Shown here piece after piece: positions 46,313-55,795 of a DNA stretch of 64,000 nucleotides. The notes beneath the pieces are model-generated. The model searched no databases and was not told where the DNA came from. It was given only the letters and a program-made list of their open reading frames with translations. The DNA comes from Tenuifilum thalassicum. GTDB taxonomy: Bacteria; Bacteroidota; Bacteroidia; Bacteroidales; Tenuifilaceae. A program made the position numbers and the translations under genes. The stretch is taken from the NCBI RefSeq assembly GCF_013265555.1, contig NZ_CP041345.1, positions 702,581-766,580 on the forward strand. The letters run 5' to 3'. Within the stretch, counting starts at the first letter, position 1, and every line of letters starts with the position of its first letter.

Positions 46313-47137
46313 ATGAATAGCCTTCTAGATCTTCTTAAGCGCCTTTACAATCATCTGATCTTTCTAGTGCTTTTAGCGCTATCACTATCGCTTTACTTTA
46401 AAACCTCTTATTATCAAAAAGCAAAAATTAGCGTTGCCACTCGGATTATTACTGGGACATGGTATAAGCAAGTATCAAAAGTCACAGATCTTTTTAACCT
46501 GAGAAGAGAAAATGCAGAGCTTTTGAATGAGAATTTGGAACTTAGAAACCAGATTGAAGGTTATAAGTTTATGCTAAGGGAGTTGGTTGACACTATAGTA
46601 ACTCAAGATGACTCGCTTAACTTCATTGAATATATTTCTTCAAACGTTATTAATAACTCTATAAACTCTCAACACAATTTCTTGATATTAGATGTTGGTG
46701 AAAATAAGGGTGTTAAGTCGGGAATGGGAGTTGTTTCAAATAATGGGGTTGTAGGAGTGGTTGCTTCTGTATCGAGCCATTATTCATCGGTTATCTCATT
46801 GCTTAATACCGACTTGCAGATTTCTGCCATGCATAAGAAATCTGGTGCTTTTGGTTCATTGTCGTGGGATGGAGCTAACTATCGAAAGGTAATATTGAAT
46901 GAAATTCCTTTACACATAAACATAAGCAAAGGCGATACGATAGTTTCTAGCGGATATTCAGCCATCTTCCCTAAGGATATCCCAATTGGAAAGGTTGTTG
47001 ACTTTCATTCTAAGGATGGCAGTTTTTTAGCAATTACTGTTGAACTATTTGCCGATTTTAAAACAATTAGCAAGGTTTATGTTATTAGGTCTCGGGTAAA
47101 GGAGGAAATAGATTCGTTACAACAAAATGTTGATTAA
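46313..47137 (+). CDS. mreC: Rod shape-determining protein MreC
   Basis: A 274-residue protein with one N-terminal transmembrane helix (LIFLVLLALSLSLYF), a coiled coil (LRRENAELLNENLELRNQI), and two periplasmic beta-barrel subdomains with the characteristic NFLILDVGENKGVKSGMGVVSNNGVVG. MreC links MreB to the periplasmic synthases. It starts 14 bp after mreB; its TAA stop overlaps the mreD ATG as TAATG. Confidence 0.95.
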   Translation: MNSLLDLLKRLYNHLIFLVLLALSLSLYFKTSYYQKAKISVATRIITGTWYKQVSKVTDLFNLRRENAELLNENLELRNQIEGYKFMLRELVDTIVTQDDSLNFIEYISSNVINNSINSQHNFLILDVGENKGVKSGMGVVSNNGVVGVVASVSSHYSSVISLLNTDLQISAMHKKSGAFGSLSWDGANYRKVILNEIPLHINISKGDTIVSSGYSAIFPKDIPIGKVVDFHSKDGSFLAITVELFADFKTISKVYVIRSRVKEEIDSLQQNVD

Positions 47138-47649
47138 TGTACAATAACGTTATTAAACATACTGGATTTGCATTTTTCCTGTTACTGTTTCAGCTACTTG
47201 TGCTGAATAATATCAATTTTTTTGGATATGCTAACCCTTATATATACATCCTTGTTATTTTGTTGCTTCCATACTCCACCCCGCGGTGGGCTATGCTATT
47301 AATTGGTTTCCTCCTTGGTTTGGTAGTTGATTATTTTTCTAACACCCTTGGTTTACATGCTACTGCAACCCTTGTTCTGTCATATTTAAGACCTATAATC
47401 CTAAGTCAATGGCGGTTTAAATCTGTTCAAGATGTTAGAGGTACTCCAAATATTTCAAATACTTCTCTTGAATGGTTTAGCCTTTACATTACAATTTCAG
47501 TGTTAATTCATCATCTTATTTTATTCTTTATTGAGACTTTTACCTTAAATCATCTAGGCTTAACTTTACTGAGAGTCATAATTAGTTCTGGTTTATCAGT
47601 AGTTACGATTTTAATTATTGAACTTTGGCGATTAAGAAAAAAGGAGTAG
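47137..47649 (+). CDS. mreD: Rod shape-determining protein MreD
   Basis: A 170-residue integral membrane protein with about five transmembrane helices. Identification rests on position between mreC and PBP2 and on the pattern NPYIYILVILLLPY and GLVVDYFSNTLGLHATATL, typical of MreD. It joins the elongasome through MreC. The start overlaps the mreC stop by 1 bp; PBP2 begins 3 bp after its own stop. Confidence 0.9.
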   Translation: MYNNVIKHTGFAFFLLLFQLLVLNNINFFGYANPYIYILVILLLPYSTPRWAMLLIGFLLGLVVDYFSNTLGLHATATLVLSYLRPIILSQWRFKSVQDVRGTPNISNTSLEWFSLYITISVLIHHLILFFIETFTLNHLGLTLLRVIISSGLSVVTILIIELWRLRKKE

Positions 47650-47652
47650 CTT

Positions 47653-49503
47653 GTGGCTGATATTAGTGAGAATAGAAGAAAGACTGTAATTTCAATAATA
47701 ATAGCTCTCGCTTTTTTTGCCATAATTGGCAAGTTATTCTACATTCAGGTAATTGATAGTTCCTACAAGTTCTCTGCTGCAAATAATGTTCTTCGATATG
47801 TAACCCAATATCCTGCTCGAGGGTTAATTCTCGATAGGAATGGAATCCCTTTAGTTACAAACAAAACCGCATACGATATTTTAATTGTAAAGAAGCAGGT
47901 TAAGCCTTTTGATACGCTTGAGTTTGCAAATTTGTTAGGCTTAACCGTTGAGCAGGTTAAGCAAGCTTTTATCGATGTTACAAAGCAGCGTGGTTATTCA
48001 CCACGCAAGGCTGTAGTGCTATTAAAACAGATACCTGCAGAAAGATATGCCCGTCTTCAGGAAATGCTTTACAAATACCAAGGGTTTGAAATTCAGCCAA
48101 GAACTATTCGTAACTATGAAAAACCAATTGCTGCGCATGTGCTTGGCTATGTAGGTGAAGTTGATGAGAACAAAATAAAAAGCGATCCCTACTACCAGCT
48201 TGGCGACTATATTGGAATAAACGGGCTTGAACGTTCATACGAAAGTGTTCTTCGTGGGAAAAAAGGGGTTAAAGTCTTTCTTGTTGATGTACATAACAGG
48301 ATAAAGGGTTCTTATGAAAACGGAAAATACGATTCACTTGCAGTGCCTGGAAAAAACATAACCAGCACACTTGATGTAAAGTTGCAGGAATATGGAGAGA
48401 AACTAATGAAGAATAAGATTGGCAGTATCGTTGCTATTGAACCCAAAACAGGAGAAGTTTTAGCAATGATTTCAAGCCCAACCTACGACCCAAATTTGTT
48501 GGTTGGGCGCGAACGGGCGTTCAACTTCCGTAGCCTATTAAACGATACCCTTAAGCCTATCTTTAACAGGTCGATTATGGCTCTTTATCCTCCAGGTTCA
48601 ACTTTTAAAGTTGTTAATGCTTTAATAGGCTTACAGGAAAAAGTAGTTGCCCCATATACAAAATATGAGTGCCATGGTGGGTATACAATTGGGCGAGGTG
48701 TAGGTTGTCATCATCACCCCTCACCAGTTAATCTTATACAATCAATCCAGGTTTCATGTAATACCTATTACTGCCATGTTTTTAGAAACATTATTGATAA
48801 AAAAGATTTTGGTTCCGTTGAGGATGGTTTAAATGCTTGGAAAAAACATGTTCTATCCTTTGGTTATGGCAAAAAGTTGGGTATCGATTTACCCAACGAG
48901 TTAAATGGAATAGTTCCTTCTGTATCGTTTTACAATAAGTATTTTAGAAGGGGGGGATGGAGTTCCCTAACTATCATTTCACTTGCTATTGGTCAAGGAG
49001 AGCTAGCAGTGACCCCACTTCAAATGGCAAATCTTGTTGCTACTATTGCAAACAAAGGTTTCTATAAAACGCCACATGTGGTTAAATCGATTGAGGGACA
49101 AAGTATTGACGAGAAGTTCACTCAAAATCATTACACAACAATAGATTCATCTTACTTCGATTATATCATTGAGGGTATGGATTTGGCCGTTAATGGTGAA
49201 CCTGGAAGTGGGAGTACAGCACGCATTGCTGCTCTTCCCGATATTAGAATTTGTGGTAAAACTGGTACAGCTCAGAATCCACATGGCAAGGATCACTCAG
49301 TATTTTTTGCATTTGCACCTAAAGACGATCCCAAAATTGCCATTTCGGTTTATGTGGAGAATGCTGGATATGGTGCAACATGGGCTGCACCAATTGCAAG
49401 TTTGATGATTGAGAAATATTTAAAGGATACAATTTCCAGACCTTGGTTGGAAAAATATATAATGGAAGCTAATTTACTCGATAGACGTGCAAAGGCGAAT
49501 TAA
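47653..49503 (+). CDS. mrdA: Penicillin-binding protein 2 (elongasome transpeptidase)
   Basis: A 616-residue class B PBP beginning with GTG, 3 bp after mreD. An N-terminal transmembrane helix (TVISIIIALAFFAIIGKLFYIQVI) is followed by the pedestal domain (ARGLILDRNGIPL) and the transpeptidase domain with SxxK in PPGSTFK, SxN in VSCNTYYC, and KTG in CGKTGTAQNP. PBP2 cross-links peptidoglycan during side-wall growth with RodA. Its 3' end overlaps rodA by 17 bp. Confidence 0.95.
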   Translation: MADISENRRKTVISIIIALAFFAIIGKLFYIQVIDSSYKFSAANNVLRYVTQYPARGLILDRNGIPLVTNKTAYDILIVKKQVKPFDTLEFANLLGLTVEQVKQAFIDVTKQRGYSPRKAVVLLKQIPAERYARLQEMLYKYQGFEIQPRTIRNYEKPIAAHVLGYVGEVDENKIKSDPYYQLGDYIGINGLERSYESVLRGKKGVKVFLVDVHNRIKGSYENGKYDSLAVPGKNITSTLDVKLQEYGEKLMKNKIGSIVAIEPKTGEVLAMISSPTYDPNLLVGRERAFNFRSLLNDTLKPIFNRSIMALYPPGSTFKVVNALIGLQEKVVAPYTKYECHGGYTIGRGVGCHHHPSPVNLIQSIQVSCNTYYCHVFRNIIDKKDFGSVEDGLNAWKKHVLSFGYGKKLGIDLPNELNGIVPSVSFYNKYFRRGGWSSLTIISLAIGQGELAVTPLQMANLVATIANKGFYKTPHVVKSIEGQSIDEKFTQNHYTTIDSSYFDYIIEGMDLAVNGEPGSGSTARIAALPDIRICGKTGTAQNPHGKDHSVFFAFAPKDDPKIAISVYVENAGYGATWAAPIASLMIEKYLKDTISRPWLEKYIMEANLLDRRAKAN

Positions 49504-50908
49504 CATATTACGAAGTCTCGATTGGGGTGCAGTTGTCCTCTACATCATTTTGGTGTTAATGGGGTGGTTTAATATTTATGCTGCTGTTTACAGCGATGAG
49601 TTTAGCAGCATTTTTGATTTGTCGCAACGATATGGGAAACAGCTGCTTTGGATAATTTTTGCTTTTGTTCTGGCAATCATTGTTCTTCTTACGAACGATA
49701 GGATATACCCGGCCTTTGCCTATATATTTTATGCTTTGGCACTATTAGCCCTAATTTCAACATTGATATTTGGTAGAACGGTAAATGCTTCCAAATCGTG
49801 GATTCAGGTAGGTGGATTTGGACTTCAACCAGCCGAGTTTGCTAAAATTGCCACGTCTTTGGCTCTTGCCAAATTACTTAGTAGCTACGGATTTAAGTTG
49901 ACCAATTTTTGGTCGTACCTTAAAGCTGGGGTTATTTTAGCATTACCTGTTGGTATAATTCTTATGCAGAATGATACAGGTTCTGCCCTAGTATTTGGAG
50001 CATTAATCCTTGTACTATATCGAGAGGGACTTCCTTCGTGGATTTTAGCTTATTTAGGATTTCTAATTGCTGTGTTTATTTTAACCCTAAAGTATAGTAG
50101 TGCGACTCTTATTTCTATCATATTCTTTGTTTCCTTCATACTTTTTATTCTTTACACCCGTCGGTATCGCGATGCCTTTAGGGTGTTACTTATGGCACTT
50201 GGATTAGGGTTAGTTCTTTATCTTGCATCTCAGTTCTTAAAACTCCGGCTATCGGTTACTTTGATATTTCTAATTCCTGTTCTGCTTTGCTCAATTATTG
50301 GTTTGTTCTACGCCTATTTTAAACGGGTAAAACCAGTTTACCTAATTTCGTTATTTCTTATAGTAACTCTTGCTTTCTCTTTTTCTACCGATTATGTATT
50401 TGAGAGAGTTCTCGATGTTCATCATCAAAAAAGAATTTACGATTTGTTAGGCATTGAGGATGATCCTTTGGGGTGGGGATACAATGTAAACCAATCGAAA
50501 ATAGCAATTGGTTCAGGTGGTTTCTGGGGTAAGGGGTATCTTGCTGGTACGCAAACAAAGTATAATTTTGTTCCTGAGCAAAGTACCGACTTTATTTTCT
50601 GCACTGTTGGCGAGGAGTGGGGGTTTGTGGGTTCCACTGTTGTTGTCTTACTTATTCTGACATTTCTTTTACGGCTATTAAAAATTGCAGAACGACAAAC
50701 CGAACATTTTGCCCGAGTTTATGGCTATGCAGTAGTTTCTATTTTGTTTTTCCATGCTGCTGTAAACATTTCAATGACAATAGGGCTAATGCCAGTGATT
50801 GGGATTCCCCTCCCATTTTTTAGCTATGGAGGATCGTCGTTGTGGGCGTTTACAATTCTTGTTTTTATCCTTTTACGCTTCGATATGTCGCGATATGGCG
50901 CATACTAG
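49487..50908 (+). CDS. rodA: RodA SEDS peptidoglycan glycosyltransferase
   Basis: A 473-residue polytopic SEDS protein. Family motifs include SWIQVGGFGLQPAEFAKIA, MQNDTGSALVFGALIL with the catalytic aspartate, GSGGFWGKGYLAGTQTKYNFVPEQSTDFIF, and GIPLPFFSYGGSSLWAF. It polymerises lipid II with PBP2. The C-terminal 44 bp overlap the convergent ACP-phosphodiesterase-like gene. It contains a longer central region than E. coli RodA (370 residues). Confidence 0.95.
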   Translation: MQRRINILRSLDWGAVVLYIILVLMGWFNIYAAVYSDEFSSIFDLSQRYGKQLLWIIFAFVLAIIVLLTNDRIYPAFAYIFYALALLALISTLIFGRTVNASKSWIQVGGFGLQPAEFAKIATSLALAKLLSSYGFKLTNFWSYLKAGVILALPVGIILMQNDTGSALVFGALILVLYREGLPSWILAYLGFLIAVFILTLKYSSATLISIIFFVSFILFILYTRRYRDAFRVLLMALGLGLVLYLASQFLKLRLSVTLIFLIPVLLCSIIGLFYAYFKRVKPVYLISLFLIVTLAFSFSTDYVFERVLDVHHQKRIYDLLGIEDDPLGWGYNVNQSKIAIGSGGFWGKGYLAGTQTKYNFVPEQSTDFIFCTVGEEWGFVGSTVVVLLILTFLLRLLKIAERQTEHFARVYGYAVVSILFFHAAVNISMTIGLMPVIGIPLPFFSYGGSSLWAFTILVFILLRFDMSRYGAY

Positions 50909-51491
50909 GCTGTATCTGGAATTCGCGCTCAACCATTATAGTTAAATCCGATAAAAGCTTGTTGAGCTTCTCTCTCAGGAGTTCGTAGTTATCTTTTACT
51001 ACGTTAAGAGCCTGTTCCGGATCACCTTGTAGCGATGTGTGGTTGCTCATAATATTAAGCGCTTTGATGATACCAGAATCGCTTCGGTATGAGTATAAAC
51101 GATTGCTGTGAATCATGAATGGAAGAAAGCCTCGAACTCGAGGCGGTAGTAAGTGGTAACGTTGCAACATTTGAAAATAGAATGTTCGTGTAAATCCCTT
51201 TAAAGGTCGGTTGGAGTAATTTTCCCATTCTTTGGCCAATATGTAGTCGAACATCACATCTGTTACAACTCCGGCCCAACGTCCATAACTCTCTTTGAGC
51301 AATTCCCTACAAATTTTCCATGAGCTATGCTTATCGGTATGAAAATCAATGGCCCGATGTAGGTTTATCCCTTTTTGAATGGTTTTGGGGTAGCTAAATA
51401 TCGTTTTACCTTTTACGTAGTCGCCTATGAAGTTCCCAAGACGAATTTCTATATCTTCTCCCGAAAGATAGAGATGTGCTAAAAAGTTCAT
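50865..51491 (-). CDS. ACP phosphodiesterase-like protein (AcpH/DUF479)
   Basis: A 208-residue protein starting MNFLAHLYLSGEDIEIRLGNFIGDYVKG, the AcpH signature, with a metal-binding pattern GINLHRAIDFHTDKH and TDVMFDYILAKEW. AcpH removes phosphopantetheine from acyl carrier protein in E. coli; homologues in Bacteroidota are untested. It is 5 bp after the LpxH gene and last in the lipoprotein-lpxH-acpH unit, overlapping the end of rodA by 44 bp. Confidence 0.82.
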   Translation of the reverse strand: MNFLAHLYLSGEDIEIRLGNFIGDYVKGKTIFSYPKTIQKGINLHRAIDFHTDKHSSWKICRELLKESYGRWAGVVTDVMFDYILAKEWENYSNRPLKGFTRTFYFQMLQRYHLLPPRVRGFLPFMIHSNRLYSYRSDSGIIKALNIMSNHTSLQGDPEQALNVVKDNYELLREKLNKLLSDLTIMVEREFQIQPSMRHIATYRSVKG

Positions 51492-51496
51492 AAGTA

Positions 51497-52288
51497 TTAT
51501 TTGCCTTTGAGAGAGGCTGAGGAAATTACTTCATCTTGCCCATTTGGGTTGTAGCGCATAAGGTTAAATTGCTCCCCATCCCAAACACCATAAGTGTTGC
51601 TTACCAGCCAATCACCAAGTACTGTTAAATTAGAATTATCAGCAAGCGGGTATATTATTGGAGAATGCCAGTGACCAAAGATGAAAAAATCAAAATGTTC
51701 ATCGCTAAGTTTTATGCGGGAGAATTTGGTTATTTGTTCTTCCTCGCCTCGGAAGTTGTGGGTTATTTCTTTAGAGTATCGGCTGCTAACACTCCACTGA
51801 TTTCCAAACCATAACGAGAAGTTTGGGTGTAACTTGGCAAATAGCCACTGGAGGGTAGGGCTAGTAAAAATTCTTTTTAGTAACTTGTAGCCAGGATCGC
51901 CAGGTCCCAACCCATCGCCATGGGCAAGAAGGAATCTTGCTCCTAGGAGCTCACGTACTATAGGTTCACGATGTATTGTTACGCCTAATTCTTTTTCAAA
52001 ATAATCGAACATCCAAACATCGTGATTACCCGTAAAAAAATGCACAGGAATACCACTATCGGTAAACTGGGCAATTTTCCCTAGAAATCTGGTGTACCCT
52101 TTGGGTACAACTCTTCGGTATTCAAACCAGAAATCAAAGATGTCGCCAAGTAGGTAAAGCTCCGAGGTGCTTGGGTAAATTTCATCGAGCCAGGAAACAA
52201 ACATTTTCTCCCTAGGTAAACTTTTCTCAAGGTTAGGTAATCCCAAATGTAGGTCGGAAGCAAAGTATATTTTCTTATCCTGGCTCAT
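51497..52288 (-). CDS. lpxH: UDP-2,3-diacylglucosamine diphosphatase-like metallophosphoesterase
   Basis: A 263-residue calcineurin-like phosphoesterase. The binuclear-metal motifs are in order: ASDLHLG, GDIFDFW, TGNHDVW, LAHGDG and FGHWHSP. The W/F-rich GDIFDFWFEY is typical of LpxH. It splits UDP-2,3-diacylglucosamine in lipid A synthesis at the inner-membrane face. It lies 6 bp after the thioredoxin-like lipoprotein gene and 5 bp before the AcpH-like gene. Confidence 0.88.
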   Translation of the reverse strand: MSQDKKIYFASDLHLGLPNLEKSLPREKMFVSWLDEIYPSTSELYLLGDIFDFWFEYRRVVPKGYTRFLGKIAQFTDSGIPVHFFTGNHDVWMFDYFEKELGVTIHREPIVRELLGARFLLAHGDGLGPGDPGYKLLKRIFTSPTLQWLFAKLHPNFSLWFGNQWSVSSRYSKEITHNFRGEEEQITKFSRIKLSDEHFDFFIFGHWHSPIIYPLADNSNLTVLGDWLVSNTYGVWDGEQFNLMRYNPNGQDEVISSASLKGK

Positions 52289-52294
52289 TAAAGA

Positions 52295-53449
52295 CTAATG
52301 GTTTAAATATTCATTAAGAGCTTTTTGGAGTTCTTTCCCATAAAGGTTCTTGCCAATAATGTTGAAATCTTTACCAATAAGATAGTTGGCAGGAATTTGC
52401 TTAACATTATAGAAGATAGCAGCTTGTGACTTTTTGGGATCTTCTTCTCTCACACTAATCCAAGGAATATTTGAACTATTCAGGTAGTTAAGCCAAGCTT
52501 CCTTTGTCGAATCGTACGAAATCTGGTAAACCTCAAACCCCTTACTCTTATATTTCTTATAAATTTCCATTAGCTCCCTATTGTCAAGTAAGCTAACAGT
52601 GTTTTCGCTTGTGAAAAAGTCGAGCAGCACAACTTTACCTTTTAAAGAAGATAGGGTGATTTTTTTACCATGACGGTCAGATATTGAAAGATCTGGTATA
52701 GGCATTTCAGCATTTTGTATCATTTGCTGAAATTTCGCATTAGTAATTTTCTTTTCTATGCTTTTAATGTCCTCAAGCATACCTTTGGTGTAGTTCGATT
52801 TAGGGTATAGGGCTTTCCAAGCCGATGCAACCATTTTAATAAGCAAGAGGTCGTCTGAGCTGTCAAACACGTAAATGTTATCGTTGTATTTTAGATAGAG
52901 GGCCATGATGCTTGCTTTCGACATAGGATTATCCCAAATAAATTTTGTTAATTCATCTTTTATCCGCTTACGCTCAGCATCAAATTCCTTATTAAGGGCT
53001 TCTCGCTCTTCTGGTGAGTCAGAACTTAAGTACCTGTTTGATAGTACATCTACTTTGGCTTTTGATTTGGCAAAAGCCAAAACAACTTCTTTAACTTTTG
53101 AGGAACCCTCTGATCCTTCAACCTGATAGCTAAGTATGTTGTTTAAGTCAAGAGTTAGCTTTATTCTTTCGCCTTTGCTTGCAAGTATGGTTACCGCTTT
53201 CCCATCCTTTGTGCCAATTGAATAAAATTCTGGCTCATCGCCCTGTTTTATCCTAAAACGTTTATGGTTTTCGCCCTTGCTAATTTTTACAGAATCAACT
53301 TTAAAAATCTGATTAAAATCAATCCTATTCAGATATAAAACATTTTTATCAGGACTATTGATGTTAACATCAACCACAACATCGTCTTTGCTGCCGCATC
53401 CTGCAATTAAAGCAACCAATAATATCGAAATGCAAAATCTAAAACGCAT
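52295..53449 (-). CDS. DUF4369/TlpA-like thioredoxin-fold lipoprotein lacking CxxC
   Basis: A 384-residue lipoprotein (LIAGC, Cys18). The N-terminal beta domain (about 25-115) resembles DUF4369, the middle is helical, and the C-terminal 130 residues resemble TlpA/AhpC (PIPDLSISDRHGKKITLSSLKGKVVLLDFF; cis-proline in QIPANYLI). Where CxxC should be, it reads FFTSENT (278-284), so it has no active dithiol. It heads a unit with lpxH and the AcpH-like gene. Its architecture parallels the lipoprotein at 40142. Confidence 0.78.
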   Translation of the reverse strand: MRFRFCISILLVALIAGCGSKDDVVVDVNINSPDKNVLYLNRIDFNQIFKVDSVKISKGENHKRFRIKQGDEPEFYSIGTKDGKAVTILASKGERIKLTLDLNNILSYQVEGSEGSSKVKEVVLAFAKSKAKVDVLSNRYLSSDSPEEREALNKEFDAERKRIKDELTKFIWDNPMSKASIMALYLKYNDNIYVFDSSDDLLLIKMVASAWKALYPKSNYTKGMLEDIKSIEKKITNAKFQQMIQNAEMPIPDLSISDRHGKKITLSSLKGKVVLLDFFTSENTVSLLDNRELMEIYKKYKSKGFEVYQISYDSTKEAWLNYLNSSNIPWISVREEDPKKSQAAIFYNVKQIPANYLIGKDFNIIGKNLYGKELQKALNEYLNH

Positions 53450-53475
53450 AGTTATATTCTGTTTATGATTGAATG

Positions 53476-53483
53476 CAAATTTA
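53476..53483 (-). promoter_or_regulatory. Candidate -7 box for the lipoprotein-lpxH-acpH unit
   Basis: The minus strand reads TAAATTTG then C, matching TAnnTTTG, about 27 bp before the ATG at 53449. No clear -33 TTG at standard distance. Confidence 0.38.
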
Positions 53484-53563
53484 GATAAACTTTACAATTT
53501 GCCACATTCTTTAATGTTCTTATGACAATAAAATTGCATTTTTGTAAAAAAACTTTTTAAAAG

Positions 53564-54676
53564 ATGAGATCTAAACCCGAAGGTTCATACATAAGCTACT
53601 TTAGCAATTTAGTAAAAAGCAATGGTGGAATAAACCTTGCACAGGGTATCCCTGGTTTTCAGCCACCAAAAAAATTAATTGATATTTTGAATGATGTTTC
53701 CTCAACGGAGGTTCATCAGTATGCTCCTGGCATAGGTAATCTTAAACTCAGGGCGCTTGTGGAGCAGTATTATGGGGTAAGCCCCGATCAACTGCTGATG
53801 GTTCAGGGTGCAACCGAAGGCCTTTCGCTTGTTTACACTTATCTTCTTAAAATTTTAGGAAGTGATTTTGGGGTGCTTTCGTTCAACCCTGCATACGAAA
53901 GTTATAGCCAGCTACCCAAAATATTTGGTCAGCAGTTTGTTGAGTTTTATTTAGATGAAAATAACTCTATTGATTTTGACGAGTTGGGAAAAACAGTTGA
54001 GAGGAATAGGGTAAAATTGATTTTTATTAGCTCGCCAGGAAATCCTTATGGTAAAATTTGGAGTAGGGATGAGATTGATAACATTTTGAATTTAGCCGAA
54101 AAACATGGAGTTTACATCGTTTTCGATTCAGTCTACGAGGAACTATATTTTGAATACAAACCATACATTCCTATTGATAGGCTGAATGAAAGGCTATTTA
54201 TTGTAAGCAGTTTCTCAAAATCGCTTTGCATTACAGGTTGGCGAATTGGATACATAATTCATCATTCAACACATTGTAAAGGATTACGCGCTGTTCACGA
54301 TTATATTGGGTTGTGTGCACCCAGCGTTTTGCAGGAAGCCCTTGCATTATATCTATCACAGAACGGGTATGGCTGTGATTTTATGGAGTCGTTTAGAGAA
54401 AATGTTAAGTTATCGTTTAATGAGCTCAGCAAAGGCCTGTTGGAGCTAGGTTTTCATGTTCCTAAAATTGATGGGGGATGTTTTGTTTGGGCTGAGCTAC
54501 CACCCAAATTTGACGATGGCTTTGAGTTTGCATCTGAGCTATATGAGCAAAAGCGTGTAGCTGTGATCCCAGGAGAACACTTTAGCAAATCGAGTACAAA
54601 GTGGATTAGGTTTAATGTTGCACGGCCTGTAGATGAAATAAGGCTTGCCGTAACATGTTTGAAAGAGTTTTTTTAG
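53564..54676 (+). CDS. Class I/II PLP-dependent aminotransferase
   Basis: A 370-residue fold-type I aminotransferase. It begins ISYFSNLVKSNGGINLAQGIPGF, like the methionine/kynurenine aminotransferase group. Key residues are the PLP-stacking aromatic region, FISSPGNPYGKIWS, the aspartate in VFDSVYEEL, the Schiff-base lysine in SSFSKSLCITGWRIG, and the carboxylate-binding arginine in WIRFNVARP. The amino donor is uncertain. It lies 6 bp upstream of a GT2 gene in the same direction. Confidence 0.9.
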   Translation: MRSKPEGSYISYFSNLVKSNGGINLAQGIPGFQPPKKLIDILNDVSSTEVHQYAPGIGNLKLRALVEQYYGVSPDQLLMVQGATEGLSLVYTYLLKILGSDFGVLSFNPAYESYSQLPKIFGQQFVEFYLDENNSIDFDELGKTVERNRVKLIFISSPGNPYGKIWSRDEIDNILNLAEKHGVYIVFDSVYEELYFEYKPYIPIDRLNERLFIVSSFSKSLCITGWRIGYIIHHSTHCKGLRAVHDYIGLCAPSVLQEALALYLSQNGYGCDFMESFRENVKLSFNELSKGLLELGFHVPKIDGGCFVWAELPPKFDDGFEFASELYEQKRVAVIPGEHFSKSSTKWIRFNVARPVDEIRLAVTCLKEFF

Positions 54677-54682
54677 GGAATA

Positions 54683-55795
54683 ATGCAGATTGTTTCATTA
54701 ATACTATTCTTGCTTTATGCAATAGCTATTCTTATACTGCTTGGTGGCTTGCTGAGTTCTAAGTGGGTAAGGGAAAATAATGTTTACAGAACTGAAAATA
54801 GAAAGGTCTCAGTTATAGTTGCCTTTAGGAACGAGAGAGGCTGTTTAACTGAACTAATTAAATCGTTAGCGGGTCAGGATTTGCAATATAACCACTGGGA
54901 GGCAATTCTTGTTGACGACCATTCCAGCGACGGTAGCTATGAATTGGCCCTGAGTTTAGCCCAAGGGCTACCCTTTAGCCTTTATAAATTACCTAAGGAA
55001 CTTAAGGGCAAAAAGAGTGCGCTGCTTTTCGGTTTGTCAAAAGCACAACATGATATAGTAGCCATAACCGATGCCGATTGTGTACTTCCAAGTTCTTGGT
55101 TGCGCGAAATTTCATTTGAAATGGCTCACACCGATTTTTTTCAGGGCGAAGTTCGACCGATTGTAGGTGCGAAAAGTCTAATCTCATGGTTTGAGGCATT
55201 GGATTATACATCATTAATGGCTGTTTCTGCTGCATCGTTTGCATTACATCGACCTGTGATTGCAGCGTCGGCTAACCTGGCATTTAATAGGAAGCTAATT
55301 CCCGTAGATTCTGAATCGATTCGGCTTGATGTTCACTCTGGTGACGATATGTTCCTGCTCCACGCAGCAAAAAAGCAGAAAATTAGGAGGATGAGATTTT
55401 TGTCGTCGACAAATATAGCCGTGCAAACATACTTTGATGGCGGGTGGAGCGGATTTCTTAATCGTCGTATACGTTGGGCATCAAAAGCAAAAAGCTATAC
55501 CGATATTGAAACCATTATACTCGCTTCAATTGTTTTTGCAATAAATGCCTGGCTTGTTATGTTACTAGTCTTGGGCGCTTTGGGCTTTTTTGATATCATG
55601 TTTCCATTAAAAGTTTGGTTCTGGAAATCAGCCATAGATTTTATATTTCTCTTTACCTATCTTATTAGAACAAACCAGCTTAAACTTTTGGTTGTTTTTT
55701 TACCTTTACAGGTTGTTTATCCGTTTTACATTACATTGGCAGCACTAACAGGATTAATTAAAGGAATAACTTGGAAAGGAAGAACAAGCGTTTAG
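54683..55795 (+). CDS. Family 2 glycosyltransferase, membrane-anchored
   Basis: A 370-residue protein with an N-terminal transmembrane helix, a GT-A domain and three C-terminal transmembrane helices. Motifs are VSVIVAFRNERG, DDHSSDGS, AITDADCVLP (DxD) and RRIRWASK (a Q/RxxRW-like site). This layout is shared with processive and lipid-linked GT2 enzymes of envelope polysaccharide synthesis. Substrate unknown. The 3' end overlaps the next gene by 25 bp if its TTG start is used. Confidence 0.88.
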   Translation: MQIVSLILFLLYAIAILILLGGLLSSKWVRENNVYRTENRKVSVIVAFRNERGCLTELIKSLAGQDLQYNHWEAILVDDHSSDGSYELALSLAQGLPFSLYKLPKELKGKKSALLFGLSKAQHDIVAITDADCVLPSSWLREISFEMAHTDFFQGEVRPIVGAKSLISWFEALDYTSLMAVSAASFALHRPVIAASANLAFNRKLIPVDSESIRLDVHSGDDMFLLHAAKKQKIRRMRFLSSTNIAVQTYFDGGWSGFLNRRIRWASKAKSYTDIETIILASIVFAINAWLVMLLVLGALGFFDIMFPLKVWFWKSAIDFIFLFTYLIRTNQLKLLVVFLPLQVVYPFYITLAALTGLIKGITWKGRTSV

